64,000 bases of DNA from Nymphaea colorata (GCF_008831285.2 NC_045150.1:1560001-1624000); one strand, 5' to 3'; counted from the stretch's first letter, positions 22,767 through 35,400 are shown. Translations and numbers: made by a program. Notes: generated by a model from the sequence alone, not told the origin.

Positions 22767-23340
22767 CACTACAAAAAAAAGCTCATTATTACTGACGCTA
22801 AGAAAGAAAAGGGCCAGTAAAATTTAAACACATACTGACGCAAAGCGCACTGATCAGATATAATGGACATATTCTTACACATGTCGAAGTGTCAGTAACC
22901 ATCAACTTTTACTAACGCAGATGTCAATAAAAGTTTACTATATTCTAATGCAAAATTGTAAGTGTAACATGTAATAAACATATATTAACGTTCATTAGTT
23001 TGTCAGTAGTTGTCCATACTTTCTTGACGTGCATCTTTGTGTAAAAAAACCCCATATGGATGCTTTGGCAAACAATGATGTTTTGGGCATATGTCAATGA
23101 AAATCTTTAATACTAAAATTTTTCTGATGTTTTCAACACATTAGTAATATTGTATCTAATGTTTTTATTATGCATCAATGAAGGTTTTCCTTTATCCTGC
23201 CTACTTCACTCTTTTCTTCTTTTCCCATCGTTCTTTTCCTTGTTTCTCCTTTTTTCCCTCTGTCTTTCTCCTATGTCCATCTCCCATGAACTCAATGTCA
23301 TTTATCTGTCCACCTACCACAATCCAATGGTGAGTTTATC

Positions 23341-23371
<31 letters not shown>

Positions 23372-24639
23372 ACGTTCTTCTTCCTATTTATAGTTTAGAT
23401 TTTGTATTTGTGCATTTTAATTTGGGATTTGTGTGTGTTTTGGGATTTGGGTATTTTATAACATATGATCATGCTTTTAGGGTTTCATTTTTGTTTGTGT
23501 GTGTCGTGTCTCTCCCCCGTGGACTGATGGAGTCCCTTGAAGTGGCCGGGCTTTGAGTGGATGTGTAGTTTCACTCAGCAAAAGCAGGCTCAATTTGACA
23601 TTTGTGAATCATGAAATTTTTTTCTTGTTTTTTTCTAGGTTTTTTTTTTCCTTCGAAGAAAAAAAAATAAGGCAATCTGCAAGTCCGATTGTGCTATAGA
23701 CTCTACAATGATGCACTAATGTCTCTATGCACGTAAGACCATCTTTCTAGTAAAGGTACAAGCATTTGCAAGTGCCCTCCTTCAACACCTACAAATGTGC
23801 TCTGTTCTCTTGCATGTAAGTTGTTTTTGTTTAGCCATTAAGAGGGTGATGCCATGGCGGTGTTATGAATATCCGATTAGTTGAAAACAAAACATTTCTT
23901 TGATTTCCTCTAATTTTTTATGAATTTGATGATTGTATTGACTAGAGCCTTTGTTTCTCTGTATATTGCAATCTTGATTACAACTTCTATGCCATCAGGT
24001 AGATGCTCTTTGAACACAATGTTTGTTGATCCATTTCCAATCTTATTGTTGGATTCTTCACTAAAGATATGCATCTCCTTCAGAGTGAACCTCCATGAGC
24101 ATCAACCTGTAACCAAAACAAAACCATTAAAAGAATAACATGATCCATCCAACAAATTCTTAAGATATATAGTGGATTCATGTGGTTTAACTCCCTTTTT
24201 TTCATGATTCAAGCTAGAAGTAGACATCTAACGATGAATAACGTACAACCAAATGAAGAAAATCTCCACAACAAAGTTCTCACTCTATAGATCACATCAA
24301 CATTACTTTTTCTTCCTAATCTTTTCGCATTCTTTAGTAAACCTTTCCTACTTCCACCAAAGAAGCCAGTCCCCAACATGCATGCTATCCAAGTGCTCAT
24401 CAACTATGCCATCAAGAAGCCACCAGTGTTGTCAATCTCAGTACCAACGTGATAACATATGGACAACGCTGGGCGTTGTTCACTTAACAAGGTTTTTTTT
24501 TCATCCTTTAAGTTATGAAGGATAAAAAGGGAATATTTTTTTGTGAAGAACTAGACACGAATTTTCAGGTTATGCATACTTGTCAAGATGAAGTATAAAG
24601 GGAAAACTAGCATGCTCAAATTGTCACAAGCATGCACAT

Positions 24640-25818
24640 TCTTTAATGCTAAAGCACAATGAAAGATGTGTTATATGGAACATCATCATTGGCTATCGAT
24701 GAATCATAGATTTTCAAAAGAATGGCCATTCATTTGATGGATCTATAGTAATGAGGCTGGCTTCCTCGCTACTTTTTGGGTCTAATGTTTTGCATGAGTT
24801 GATATCAATAGATCACGCATTGAGAGAGACAGATACATTGTCTGAAAATTTATTATATAAATAAAAAAAAAACATCTTAACATTGTCATATGGGGACCAT
24901 AACTTGTTACATCACAATTTAGATGTTATTCACATTGAGAAGAACAGTTATGACAATATCATTGGTACATTGTTGAATATAAGAAACAAATAAAAAGATC
25001 ATCTGGATACTCAATTAGACTTAAAAAATGAATAAAGACAGTCACTTCATGCACGTCAGCAACATAATTATAACTCAAATAAATGTTTATTGCCTGCTGC
25101 TTGTTAGACTATAATTATAAAAGAGAAAGATACCTTTTGAAAAGTGTTATAGAATTTGGAAGTCCCAGACGACTATTTAGCTAATATTTCACAAAAGATA
25201 CAATTAAAGGGGTATCAAATACTTCTCCAGCAATTTATTCTTTTGGCATTGCACAAGTCATTACCAAAAAAGGCTAGTGCCACAGAAAAGTGTTAATCAA
25301 ATTTTGTTATTTCTTTCATAAAGTTATCTATGAAGGCCATAACAATCAACGACCTACAACAAATGAAACAACAAATTGCATAGACATTGTGCCAACTAGA
25401 GATGATATTTTCACCAACATTTTTTGGCATTATGGTGCATTTAACAATTCATTTATTGTGTGAAGTTCACATTGGTGGATTAGTGTAATATCGTTAGATG
25501 TATTCAATTGAGAGGTGTTATTTTATAATTATATTCCTTACATTTTATTATATATATACAGCTCTACAATTTTGAAGTTCCTTCTCTTTTATTTGTTTTC
25601 CTAGGTACTTATTGAGGTTGAAGTGTCATATATGCAATAGAAACCAAACTGCAGGTGCTATTGTAGAGGATTATTCGGTGGATGAATGTTTGATATTTTG
25701 CTATTCTTATTGTCAGGATATAGAGACCAGATTGAATCAGCAAGAAAGAAATGATGAATTAGTTGCAGATCCAAGAATGAATTACGTATGGTTTGAGTGG
25801 AGGGTGCACCTGAAATGA
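24640..25818 (+). pseudogene. CACTA transposase (TNP2 and DUF4218 regions), frameshifted
   Basis: Reading in changing frames: CYMEHHHWLSMNHRF near 24670 is the TNP2 'CYxGHRRWL' motif; VLHELISIDH near 24790; HHNLDVIHIEKNSYDNIIG at 24915-24970 is the strongly conserved 'HNLDVMHIEKN' block with catalytic-region Asp and Glu; then EMIFSPTFFGIMVHLTIHL and GGLVQYRWMYSIER near 25400-25514, and after an intron RLKCHICN...DECLIFCYSYCQDIETR at 25612-25818. The last two belong to DUF4218, which follows TNP2 in plant CACTA transposases. Several stops and frameshifts make it inactive. It would have bound the CACTA ends and excised the element. Confidence 0.85.
25515..25604 (+). other. Probable 90-bp intron in the transposase
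   Basis: The reading SIER stops at GAGAG/GTGTTATT and resumes after TTTTCCTAG/GTACTTATTG as YLLRLKCH, which is how the DUF4218 protein normally continues (IERYL). GT-AG ends and an AT-rich body support a real intron. Confidence 0.7.
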
Positions 25819-27114
25819 TATCCATGAACACCTTAACTCATTAAAAAGTGCACTTATATACTATTTAAATAGAAAGTAGTAGAACCATATCTTTAGCAAG
25901 AATATGTGCTATAACATGTAAATGTTGTGTTTTGTTTTAGTTATGCCTTATATGTAAAGTTGCTAATGAATATATTTTATACATATGGAACATTTGAGTT
26001 TGGTTAGGTGGGAATGCCACAGAAGGCCCCATGACATTGAGCAAGTTCATAATACCACATTTTTGGATTAGTTTCAAAATCATGCAAGCTTCAATATATT
26101 AAGTATGTGATAAGATGTTGTTGAACAAAGATTTCACTGCTAGAAGTTGGAGATACTAACTAGTGAACACATCCCTAGTTTCACTAAAATCAGGTTATCC
26201 ACATCTCCAGGTGACTTACCTCTACTTGCCCTATTGTATTGTTGTTGCTTGTGTTTTCATGCTGACATACTCTGGATGGTTGGGCTGCATTCATTTGATG
26301 GATGTTGATGACCAGTAGCGCCACTGCTGATGGGGGTGGAGGTGATATCTAGTGGAGGTCAGCTGCCCGCATGGTTTGTCTTGGATGTGCTTGTCCTACC
26401 ATCCCATATCCCCAGTAGTAAGAGCTTGCTTCCACCAGTCGATACATGTCAGCATGTGGGGTCAAGGGCTTAGCCGGTGATGCCATCGACTATAGACATT
26501 CCCTGGACATGACCACAAATTGCGGTGAGCATTGTTGATTTAGGTTGCGTGTGATTCAAGCATGGGAGTGGTCTAGCCAAGGCCTTCGGAGGCCGATTCA
26601 CCTCTTCCCATATGGTTCACCATACAAGGAGACGTTGGGCGAGGCCTCAATCACTGAGACCATTTTACACCCTATTGTTTCGTGGGGATCCAGGTAGTTT
26701 GAGGGTGCAGCCATCGAGCTCAAGAGACTGGCCGAAGACTCCTAGAGTTGGAGGTCGAGTGCTGCATCATTTCCTTGCCTTGTCTTATCAAGGATTGGGT
26801 ATGGTTTTCCTGTGTAGGGATTGTATGTGTGGTGTGGCAGTTAGATTTAGCCTACAAATGATGATTGCATGTAGTTGGTTTGCTGAGCGATTGTTGTATC
26901 ACACACAATACAACCTTATTCATTTGTATTTGTAGTTATTTGAGTTATTTTGAGTGGATAAGCCTCCTTTTGTACCTAATTTCATGGTATTATTTAGCTA
27001 GAGTTGCTATCCGGCCCGTGAAGGTTTGTATAGCCTCCACAACACAATGTAGCAGAAGCCATCTCACGGAGCAACTATTAGATTCCCATCATGACCATGT
27101 ATAGTAAAAATCTA
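25819..27114. other. Unassigned sequence between CACTA and copia remnants
   Basis: Probably the 3' part of the CACTA element and a degenerate piece of the copia element. 26300-26930 is more GC-rich than its surroundings and has a 107-codon frame (26612-26935) with no family I recognise. Confidence 0.35.
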
Positions 27115-28227
27115 GTGACACTTTTCCATTGCTTGTCCCTCCTATTCCTCTAGAGTCGTGTCTTACTTTGTCCCCTTCTCCTTCTCCTAATCAGTTCCAA
27201 AATCCACCACAGATTTACTACTAAAGGCCCATCTCTATTCATGGTCCATCCACATCATCTTCTCTTGAGGTAAGTCTTCCTGTTGCACTAAGGATAATAT
27301 GTTTGAGCATGATTTTTATATAGAATCTCCACCATGTGATGGTATCTCACCTATGGCTAATGTAAGGTGACCAAACAGTGGACCTCAAAAGTTTGTCATC
27401 ATTGATCGAGTTGGCAAGATTATGTAGGCATTTATCTTTCTTGTCTACCTCATCCATTCCTATTTGTCACCAATGAGCTCTTCTTGATCCTAAATGAAAG
27501 CAGGCTATGCAAGTAGAGATGGATGCGTTACTTTCTTGAGGAACCTAAGAGTTTGTTTCTCTTCCATCTAATGCAGATATTATTGTTTGTAAATGGATAT
27601 ATATAGTCAAATACCACTTAGATGGCTCAGTTGAAAGGTATAAGGCCCGCCTAGTCCCTATAGAGTATACTCAAACCTATAGCATGGACTTTTTTGAGAC
27701 CTTTTCTTTTATTGTCTGAGCGAAGACTATGTGGTTAGTTGTTGTTGTGGTTGTGCATTATGACTAGAGTCACTCATAGCTCGATATTACATATAGCAGC
27801 CACCTGGCTTTGAGCAACAGATGAAGTGTGGAAAGGCTTGCAAGTTGAAGAAAACCAAAAATGAGCTTAAGCAAGGTTGCAGAGCTTGGTTTCAAAAGTT
27901 GTATGAAGTGATGGGTAGTGTTGGCTTTTAGAGATCTCCATTTGACCATTCTATGTTCATCAAGTAGACCTAGAGAGGCATGGTGATAATGATAGTGTAT
28001 GTTGATGATATTATTCTTACAGGTAACTCTAAGGTTGAAATTGTTAAAAACAAAATGTTTTTGTAAAAACACTTTGTTACTAAGGATCTTGGTCCACTAA
28101 GATATTTCTTAGGGATAGATGTAGCAAAAAACTGGGAAGATTTGATACAACAAAAATATGTTATTCATTTGCTCAAAAGTACTAGAATATTTGGCCTCAA
28201 ACCTGCAAACATCTCTATGAATCCACA
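27115..28227 (+). pseudogene. Ty1/copia pol fragment A (linker and RT), 5'-truncated
   Basis: Successive frames read the pre-RT linker SLPVALR (about 27270), then WKQAMQVEMDALLS, CKWIYIVKYHLDGSVERYK with ARLVPIEYTQTYSMDFFET (27500-27700), the RT palm, and VYVDDIILTG (27997-28025), the intact copia catalytic motif. KHFVTKDLGPLRYFLGIDVA follows at 28065-28125 and GLKPANISMNP at 28192-28224. Gag and integrase are absent to the left. Stops and frameshifts are frequent. After KPANISMNP the sequence jumps back to an earlier part of RT, so this copy ends there. Confidence 0.88.
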
Positions 28228-28290
28228 TTTTCAAAGATCTCAATCTGACCATTCTTTGTTAATTAAGATCTGGAAAGGCATGGTGGTGAT
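28228..28290 (+). pseudogene. Copia pol fragment B, left part before the gypsy insertion
   Basis: Reads FQRSQSDHSLLIK...KGMVV, aligning with the stretch of fragment A at about 27925-27990 (FTRSPFDHSMFIK-type) just before the YVDD motif. It continues at 38696 on the far side of the inserted gypsy element. The last five bases, GTGAT, are the target duplication. Confidence 0.8.
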
Positions 28291-28897
28291 TGTAATGCTC
28301 GACATCTTTCCACGTCGAACAGGATTGGGTCCAGACCTAGAGCCAAACCTCACTCGCATGAAGAGCCCAACGTGGGGCCTCTTCTTCCTCGTCTTTCTCA
28401 GCATCTCTCTCTTCGTCCCTCACTCATTTTGCTGGTGGGAAATCGACATAGTGAAGCAGGAGGCGGAAGGAGTAGCGACGACGGAGGTGAAGGCTGGTGG
28501 CAGCAGCACACAGGTGAGTCTTGTCGATCTCTCCTTGCCTCTTCTCCCTTCTCCTTCTTCTTCCTTGCCCTTCACCATGCCTCTAACCTTCTTCCTCTCG
28601 TTGTTTCCTGTCGTCTCCCTCTCTAATTCGAGCTCTCTCATGTACCCTCTCGTCCTCTCATCTTCAGTCTCCCTCACCTTCGCTCTCCCTGTTCCCCCAA
28701 ATCATGTCGCCCTTCCCAATCTTTTCCCACTATGTCTGTCTCTCCCCTCTGTATGAACTCACTCTGCTCAATCCCCTCTTTGTCTGCACTTGCTCCCTCC
28801 TGCGCTACCCTCTCTCGTCTCTCTATTCGCACCCTCTCTCCACCGCCAGTCTCACTCTCACCGTCTTTCCCTCTCCCTCAACCGAGCACTCACTCTG

Positions 28898-28946
<49 letters not shown>

Positions 28947-31512
28947 TTTTTCCCTCACCCAAACCCTCTATTTCCTTCTCTTTGTTTGTTCATTACTGCC
29001 TCCCTCTCGTGTGTTGTCTCTCTCACTCATGCCCTCTCATCTTGAATCTCCCTCAGCCAAACCACCTGTCACTTTAACGAATGCCCTTTCTAACGGCATA
29101 CCCTCATTTTGAACTCTCTTTTGCTCATTCTCACTCTATTTTGTGATGTTTGATTGGATTGCAGCTTGGGGACGCGTCTTTCCCCTCATAACAGTGAATT
29201 AAAGGCATTGGTGGTGACGACATTGTATAATTTTAGCCGCTTGGGGATCGGTCGAGCACTTGAGGTGGCTGCCGGGAGTACTACAACAGGTTGGACTCTA
29301 AGAGTGGGGTGAGCGAGCCTAATTAAGCCTAAATTGTCTAATGTTTTCTGTTAGTGCATGTATAATTATTATTTGAGCATGCTGGACTGAAGACTGGATG
29401 ACTTAGAATGCAAGTTAGTGACTTAGCTATTTTGGAGAAAGTCTAAGACTGTTATGAAGGGACGAGGATCTACGTATATAATTAAGTTTCCTAAAATGAC
29501 GGGTTAATTTTTGAAACAGTTAGAAAGCATGATAGAGATTTTGATGATGCTGAGAAGGTGTAGGACCATTGTTGCGAACACGCGGCGCATGCTATTGTTG
29601 ATGTGTGTATCGCATCGTTTGTTGGGAAAGAGTAAGTGCGTTGAGAATATGCCTCAACTAAGAATGCAAGTGAGAAACGTATTAGTGATTGGTTAAATCA
29701 AAAGCTCGGTGCTTAAGTCGTTTGGTCACAACCTCAAAGAGTTGGGAAGAGACCTGTTGGAGGGCTTTGTTTGTCGATACTGCCTGTCGGCAATCTTTTG
29801 AGGCGATAACCTATGCCTCAATGATTCTATTTCAAACTTGTATTGATTGTAAAGTGAAATGAGTAGAAATCTTATCGCTTGACTTTGTTCCATGTACACT
29901 GGGCATGTTGAGTAGACATTGAGCAATAAGATTCGAAGCTCAAGACATTTTGAGTAATTTTAGTGATGTGCAATAAGTATACCACTTTATAGGCAAATCC
30001 CTGCCTTGGGCCAACTTTAGAATGTGTGCCTTTTAGGATCGTTGGATCCTATGATTGTGTTATAATTGAATAAATGTATGTTTGTGATTGAATGATGATG
30101 TGCTTGGTTTTGTTTTTGAAATTATTACACAATTGCATGTGCATGCTAGCAATGATAACTACCTAGGACAGATGAGGTGGGATATCAAGTCGAGTATCTC
30201 CTCGACCCTACTTATGCACTAGAAAGTATCCTAGAATGATAATTGCATAGGACAGCTACGAACCAATCACAGATCGAGACTACTCTCCGTGCTTCGGCTA
30301 AGTTTTGTAAGATGTAATTGATGTGTTTGATGGATATGAATATAGCAATATGTTTCGTATGCACTGTCATGGGCATGATGTAATTGAATGAATTTGAAGG
30401 GTAGTTGTACATGTAAAGTTATGACGACTAGCAAAGAGTATTGACTAATATGTGTAGCCCTCATGTGGAGGCGTTTGGATGTATGGGTGTACTCAGGAAG
30501 TGAACCAACATCATGTGCTAGCCGGTCATTTTGTGAATGTACTTAATAATGGTAATTTAGAAGTAGATGTGAGGCCAATGGGTTATGGCAATGTTTGGGA
30601 GATGTCCTCTTTTCGCCACTAATCTCGCTTGCTCGGAGCGCAGGTGGTGCAAGGTCCTAGGATATTATTGTGTGATGTGCTTGGAGCGTTGGGCTCTCGC
30701 CTTCCCAATCTAGGTGTTCTCCTTGGAAGTCACACATCTATGGACGAGTGCTCTACCACTACAGCATGAATGGATTTATATCATTTTGGGCCACCTTGAG
30801 GGTTGTCTCCCTAGTGTAGGTCGCCCATGGCATGCACGTGTCTGTATTTTCACCCACATGAACTATCAATTCGCTAAAGCTAATGTAAATGAAAATAATG
30901 TGAATGAAATCTATGTGAATGAAGTGAATATGCATCAAGTGAATGTGATTATTAAATTTGTGAATAGTAGCCATTGAGTGGCTTTTACATTGTCTTGGTA
31001 TATATGAGGGTCTTCCTAGATAAGTCATGTGAGTGCATGCTCCTATCACGATAGGATAGTGTGTTGTTATCGTATTTGTTATATCACATATTCGAGCCCT
31101 TACCTTAGAGGGTTAGGGATTTATCTGGTGTGTTTCCATACTGCGAAGGCTAAGCCTTCTGTTGTTTGCCCTTTTCAGGTTTTGGCAGGCAGCTGACTGA
31201 TCAGATGACTCTACTCACATCCTACTAGGAAGTTTTTGGGTTTATTGCAGTGCCGACGCATCATGTTTTAGTCTCATTGATGTCTTGCTTTTGTTAGGCA
31301 CCAATGTTGTGATTTGGGGGCATTTTTTTCATATATATTATTGAAAAATATGATGTGATTTTGGATTAACTGAATTTATCATATAATGGAAAGTTGCCCC
31401 ACTGTCTTTGTTTGCATAGCTCCTTTTCTTTGAAATCGTTGTGTCGTCACACTTCAACATTTATGTTTAACAAAAAAAAATCATTTGAGGGTCAAAGGGT
31501 TGGGGTGTGACA
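28291..31512 (+). repeat. 5' LTR of the chromovirus
   Basis: Aligns along its length with 35441-38695. It carries a (CT)n run at about 28901-28940. The overlapping Ser/Leu-rich frames at 28372-29112 are readings of CT-rich sequence and are not genes. LTR-to-LTR identity is clearly below 90 % in the first 150 bases by eye. Confidence 0.92.
28899..28940. repeat. (CT)n microsatellite in the 5' LTR
   Basis: About 20 CT units; the counterpart in the other LTR is at 36063-36105. Confidence 0.97.
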
Positions 31513-31515
31513 GCT

Positions 31516-31528
31516 TTGATATCAGAGA
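31516..31528 (+). other. Primer binding site (initiator tRNA-Met type)
   Basis: TTGATATCAGAGA lies three bases after the LTR end. It matches the common plant TTGGTATCAGAGC site at 11 of 13 positions. Confidence 0.8.
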
Positions 31529-31719
31529 TATGGAAAAAACCCCACTATGGATGTGAGTTAAAGTCTATCTGTGAAGCCGTGTTGCCCAGGTACACTCTAC
31601 TTGATTAAACTTTTATTGTAGTTTTGATTTTATTGTGATATATATGTATAGAAGGTGATTGATGTTTTGAGATATTGTGGTGATCCACTTTTGTGATTTA
31701 ACTTGAAAGAGTTATCATA

Positions 31720-32777
31720 GACCTTGTATTAAGAATGAGGGTTCTTCCTTGCACAGATAGAGTACCAACGTAGGGGTAAGAAACTAGGTGGGCCGGCTAA
31801 AGAGGCACAAAGAGAGACAAGTTCTGCCCATTCGGATGCGCATACCCCACTGAATGATAGTACGTCAGGGCAACCGTTTGCCCAGACTAGTGTGGGTTCC
31901 CAAACCCACCAATCAATGGTCAAGTAATCAGAGGAGTCATGCATCTCCTATAGAAGACACCACTGTACCACCTAAGGAGAAGGCAACTTCAGTGTCGTTC
32001 AAATAGTTTATGTTGATGTAGCCACCTATCTTTGAAGAGGTTGAGTGCATCTTTAAGCTTCTCAAGATGCTAGAATGAGACAAAGTAAACTATGGCTCGT
32101 ATTTGTTGAAAGGTGATGCTAAACGGTGGTGGCAATCAACTCGTGAGATTCGATTTGTAGGCCAGCAATCATTCTCATAGAAACAATTTAGAGATTCGTT
32201 CTTCAACACTTACTTCCCAATGCATACCAGAAACAAAAAGATGCAAGAAGTGTATTGTCCACATCTCTACACCACACATGAGGCCATGGTAGACAAGTTT
32301 GTGCATGGATTGCGTGACGAACTGCAAAGTAAGGTGATGTCTAGTTGGCCTCAAGATTTGGACGAGATGGTCACCATGGCTAGACATATGGAAGAGGATT
32401 GGGCAATGACACAGAGGGACCATCACAAGAAGACAAGTTAGCACACACACAGTGGGCAGAGGTAGGCCAAGCGTCACAACTTTGCATGCAATGCAAAGCC
32501 CTACGGGAGGCATGATGACCGAGCATTCAGACGGAATAGGCCAAACCGTAGTGACTCCACACAGGGGGGAGTGACTACTACAACTCTACTGAGGTACCCT
32601 ACTTGCTAAGGTGTGCACCCTAGGAAGCTGTGCTATCGAGACACTGGAGCATATTTACATTGTGGAAGGATGGGACACTTCATCAAAGGTTGTCGTACGA
32701 TGCGAGGAAAAAAGTTGAAAAGTCCTGAGGCCAGTCCTTCTAGTGCTCACAAGACGACCGAATGTGTCTAAGCGACT
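31720..32777 (+). pseudogene. Chromovirus gag, heavily decayed
   Basis: Frames are short. 32220-32441 reads EAMVDKFVHGLRDELQSKV, the C-terminal capsid-like part (the 'F..GL...I...V' motif). The zinc knuckle is at about 32635-32690 (CYRDTGAYLHCGRMGHFIKGC-type: its first Cys pair is altered to a single Cys, while CGRMGHFIKGC is kept). Many stops separate the pieces. It lies between the primer site and protease as expected. Confidence 0.8.
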
Positions 32778-32780
32778 ACC

Positions 32781-33945
32781 ATGGAGGAGCTTCAAGCACA
32801 CGATCTCATTGAAGGTACATTACTTGTTGGTTCTCACATTGCTAGAGTGTTGTTTGATGCAGAGGCGACTCATTCTTTCATATCTAGTCGATTTGTCACT
32901 TCACTAGAAGTGTCAGATAGGATGATGTCGTATGTCTTAAATGTGGTCTGTCCTATGCATGCTCAAGATTCGCATAGCCAGTATCTATTTGACAAAAATG
33001 TGGAGATCCATCAATATCATTTACCTGCACAGTTTGTGATCATAAGTCTTAGTGGATTCGATGCAATTCTAGGCATGGATTGGTTATATATGCATTATGC
33101 CAACATAGATTGCAGAAAAAAGCAAATACATTTGTTGACTCATGAGAAGCAACCAGTGAAATTCCAAGCTTGTAAAGCCAATCGAACTGATAAGATAATG
33201 GTGTTTGCACTAAAGGCTAAACGGTTGCTAGAAAATGGTAGTGTCACATTCTTGGTCAACATGTTGACTAGTGAGACTGAGCCAATGAAGTTGCAGGATG
33301 TTGTCATTGTAAGTGAGTACTCTGATGTGTTTCCTAAAGAGCTATTCAGTTTGCCTCTAACACGAGAAGTTGAATTCAAGACAGAGTTGTTACCAAGGAC
33401 AGCTCTTATTTCTAAGGCACCATACATATAGCACCAGCAAAGTTAGAAGAATTGAAGAAGCAACTATAAGAGCTCTTAGATAAGGGCTTCGTTTGACCTA
33501 GTGTGTCACCTTGGAGAGCGTCCGTGTTGTTTGTTAAGAAGAATGATGGAACAATGTGCTTATATATAGATTACCGCATGTTAAATCAAGTCACCATCAA
33601 GAATAAGTATCCGCTTCCTAGAATTGAAGACTTGTTTGATCAACTCAAGAATGTGAAGATATTCTCTGAAACTGATCTGAGGACCGACTATCATCAACTT
33701 TTGATATGGAAAGAAGATGTTTCTAAGACTGCTTTTCAAACTTGATATAGGCACTATGAATTCAAGGTCATGCTTTTGGGTTGACCAATGCTCATGTAGC
33801 ATTTATGGACCTCATGGATCAGGTTTTCCAAGACTACTTGAATCGGTTTGTTATTGTTTTTGTATATGATATTTTAGTGTACTCAAATAGTGAGGCAGAG
33901 CACAGAGATCACTTAAGGAGTGCGTTGAGTATTTTGCACTAGGCT
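32781..33945 (+). pseudogene. Chromovirus protease and RT N-terminal half
   Basis: 32781-33431 is open: LLVGSHIARVLFDAEATHSF is the protease active site, with D-A-E where D-S/T-G is normal, and GFDAILGMDWLYMHYANIDC the conserved C-terminal protease block. LPLTREVEFKTELLP leads into RT. 33503-33745 reads [36 protein letters not shown] and [15 protein letters not shown] (first catalytic Asp kept). Around 33850 the minimal YVDD motif reads VYDIL. After about 33945 the RT thumb is missing, a deletion. Confidence 0.9.
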
Positions 33946-34400
33946 ATTAGGAAATGAGTAAAGTTCGTTTGGAATGAGGAGTGCAGAAAGAGTTTCCAAA
34001 CTCTGAAGGACAAGCTTATCACCACACCTATTTTGATGTTTCCATCAGGTAATTCTGGATTTGTAGTGTACGCTGATGCTTTGGGAATCAGTTATGGTGG
34101 TGTATTGATGCAACATGATCATGTAGTGGCTTATGCATCTAGACAGTTAAACACACATGAGAAACATTATCTCACTCATGATTTGGAATTGGAAACGGTA
34201 GTGTTCGCACTGAAGATATTGAGACATTATCTCTACACGACAGTGTTTGAGGTGTTTACAGACCACAAGTCATTGACGTATATATTCTTCCAAAAGGATC
34301 TTAATTTGAGATAAATAAGATGGATTGAATACTTAAAGGATTATGATTTCAAAATATCATGTCATTCAGGAAAAGCGAATGTGGTGGCTAATGCTAAGGC
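33946..34400 (+). pseudogene. Chromovirus RNase H
   Basis: 34033-34314 reads [18 protein letters not shown] (catalytic Asp), [23 protein letters not shown] (catalytic Glu region), and [13 protein letters not shown] (catalytic Asp). A stop at 34312 precedes the typical WIEYLKDYDFKISCH continuation. The catalytic residues are mostly kept, but it is fused out of frame with a truncated RT upstream. Confidence 0.88.
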
Positions 34401-34499
34401 AGTGATATGCAGTATGTTGAATTGCTCTTCGACATTGTTGCAAAGTGTCATAGCATGGCAGCCTCTCACTTATATGACGAGAACAAAGCAATGATGATT

Positions 34500-35400
34500 G
34501 TAGTCTTGCAGAGTTATATATTGGTGAGATAGTGAGATTGTATGGAGTGCCAAAGTTCATTATTGCAGATCGAGATCCACATTTTAGCCCTAGGTTTTGG
34601 GGACAATTGCAAAAGACATTGGGTATCAAGCTTAAGTTGAGCATAGCATTACACCCCCAAACTGATGGGCAATCTGAGAGCACCATTCAGACCTTAAATG
34701 ACATATTACGTGCATGTGTTTTTTTACTAGAAATGAGAATGAGATAAACACGTTAAATTGGCAAAGTTCGCATATAACAACAGTTACCACTCTAGTATCG
34801 GGATGACACCTTTTGAGAACTTGTATGAGAGACCATGCAAATTGCCAACTTATTGGATTGAATTCAGTGATGGCAAGATCGAAAACCCTTTGGTATTGCA
34901 GCATTACACCGACCAAGTACAATTGATGAGGAAAAAGTTATTGACAGTTCAGAGTAGACAGAAAAGTTATGCCAACATTCGATGCAGAGAGTTGACTTTT
35001 GAGGTTAGTGATCATGTGTTCTTGAAAATTTCACCTACTAAAGGTGTTTTTTGATTCGGTATTAAGGGAAAGTTAAGCCTGAAGTTCATTGAACCATTTG
35101 AAATATTAGAGATGGTCGGAGAGATGGCGTACAGACTGACACTACCACCTAATTTGAGTCATATTCATGATGTTTTCCATGTTTTTATACTCTGAAAGTA
35201 TATACCGGTTCCTACACATGTGATTGACTTTCTAGGTATTCAAGTACAAGATGATTTGATGAAAGAGAGCAAGTGCTCACTAAGAGAATTCCTTTAATGA
35301 AAGTGGAATGACAACATCATGGGCTAAAGGAAAGCACATAGGAACTCGAGGTTGATATGCTAAAGAAGTATCCACACCTATTCTCATATTGAGGTATGAT
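34500..35400 (+). pseudogene. Chromovirus integrase (core C-terminal half) and chromodomain remnant
   Basis: The zinc finger and first half of the core are deleted between about 34410 and 34520. 34532-34747 starts VRLYGVPKFIIADRDPHF (second catalytic Asp) and reads LHPQTDGQSESTIQTLND (catalytic Glu). 34758-35054 gives FAYNNSYHSSIGMTPFE. Past a stop, FIEPFEILEMVGEMAYRL is the GPF/Y-type module and SHIHDVFHV the end of integrase. Then a degenerate chromodomain-like tail ends at KKYPHLF near 35380. Chromodomains steer integration to marked heterochromatin. Confidence 0.85.

Larger units (their letters stand above)
22767..25818 (+). mobile_element. CACTA (En/Spm) DNA transposon, 5' part with degenerate transposase
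   Basis: It begins CACTACAAAAAAAAGC, the CACTA-type terminus. Subterminal TACTGACGC and GTCAGTA motifs recur in both senses over about 22790-23010. The transposase region lies at 24640-25818. The matching right end (…TTTTTGTAGTG) is not found, so the true end is unknown; the end given is the last recognisable coding base. Confidence 0.75.

Noticed and set aside
23150-23398. 82-codon Leu/Ser-rich frame resembling a membrane protein
   Set aside because: T/C-rich sequence with a CT microsatellite inside the CACTA element; composition explains it.
28372-29112. Several overlapping Ser/Leu/Pro-rich frames, some with signal-peptide-like starts
   Set aside because: They are readings of CT-rich LTR sequence in three frames and recur in the other LTR (35508-36290) with different stops; not genes.
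32175-32513. 112-codon minus-strand frame
   Set aside because: Antisense of chromovirus gag, whose sense strand shows recognisable motifs.
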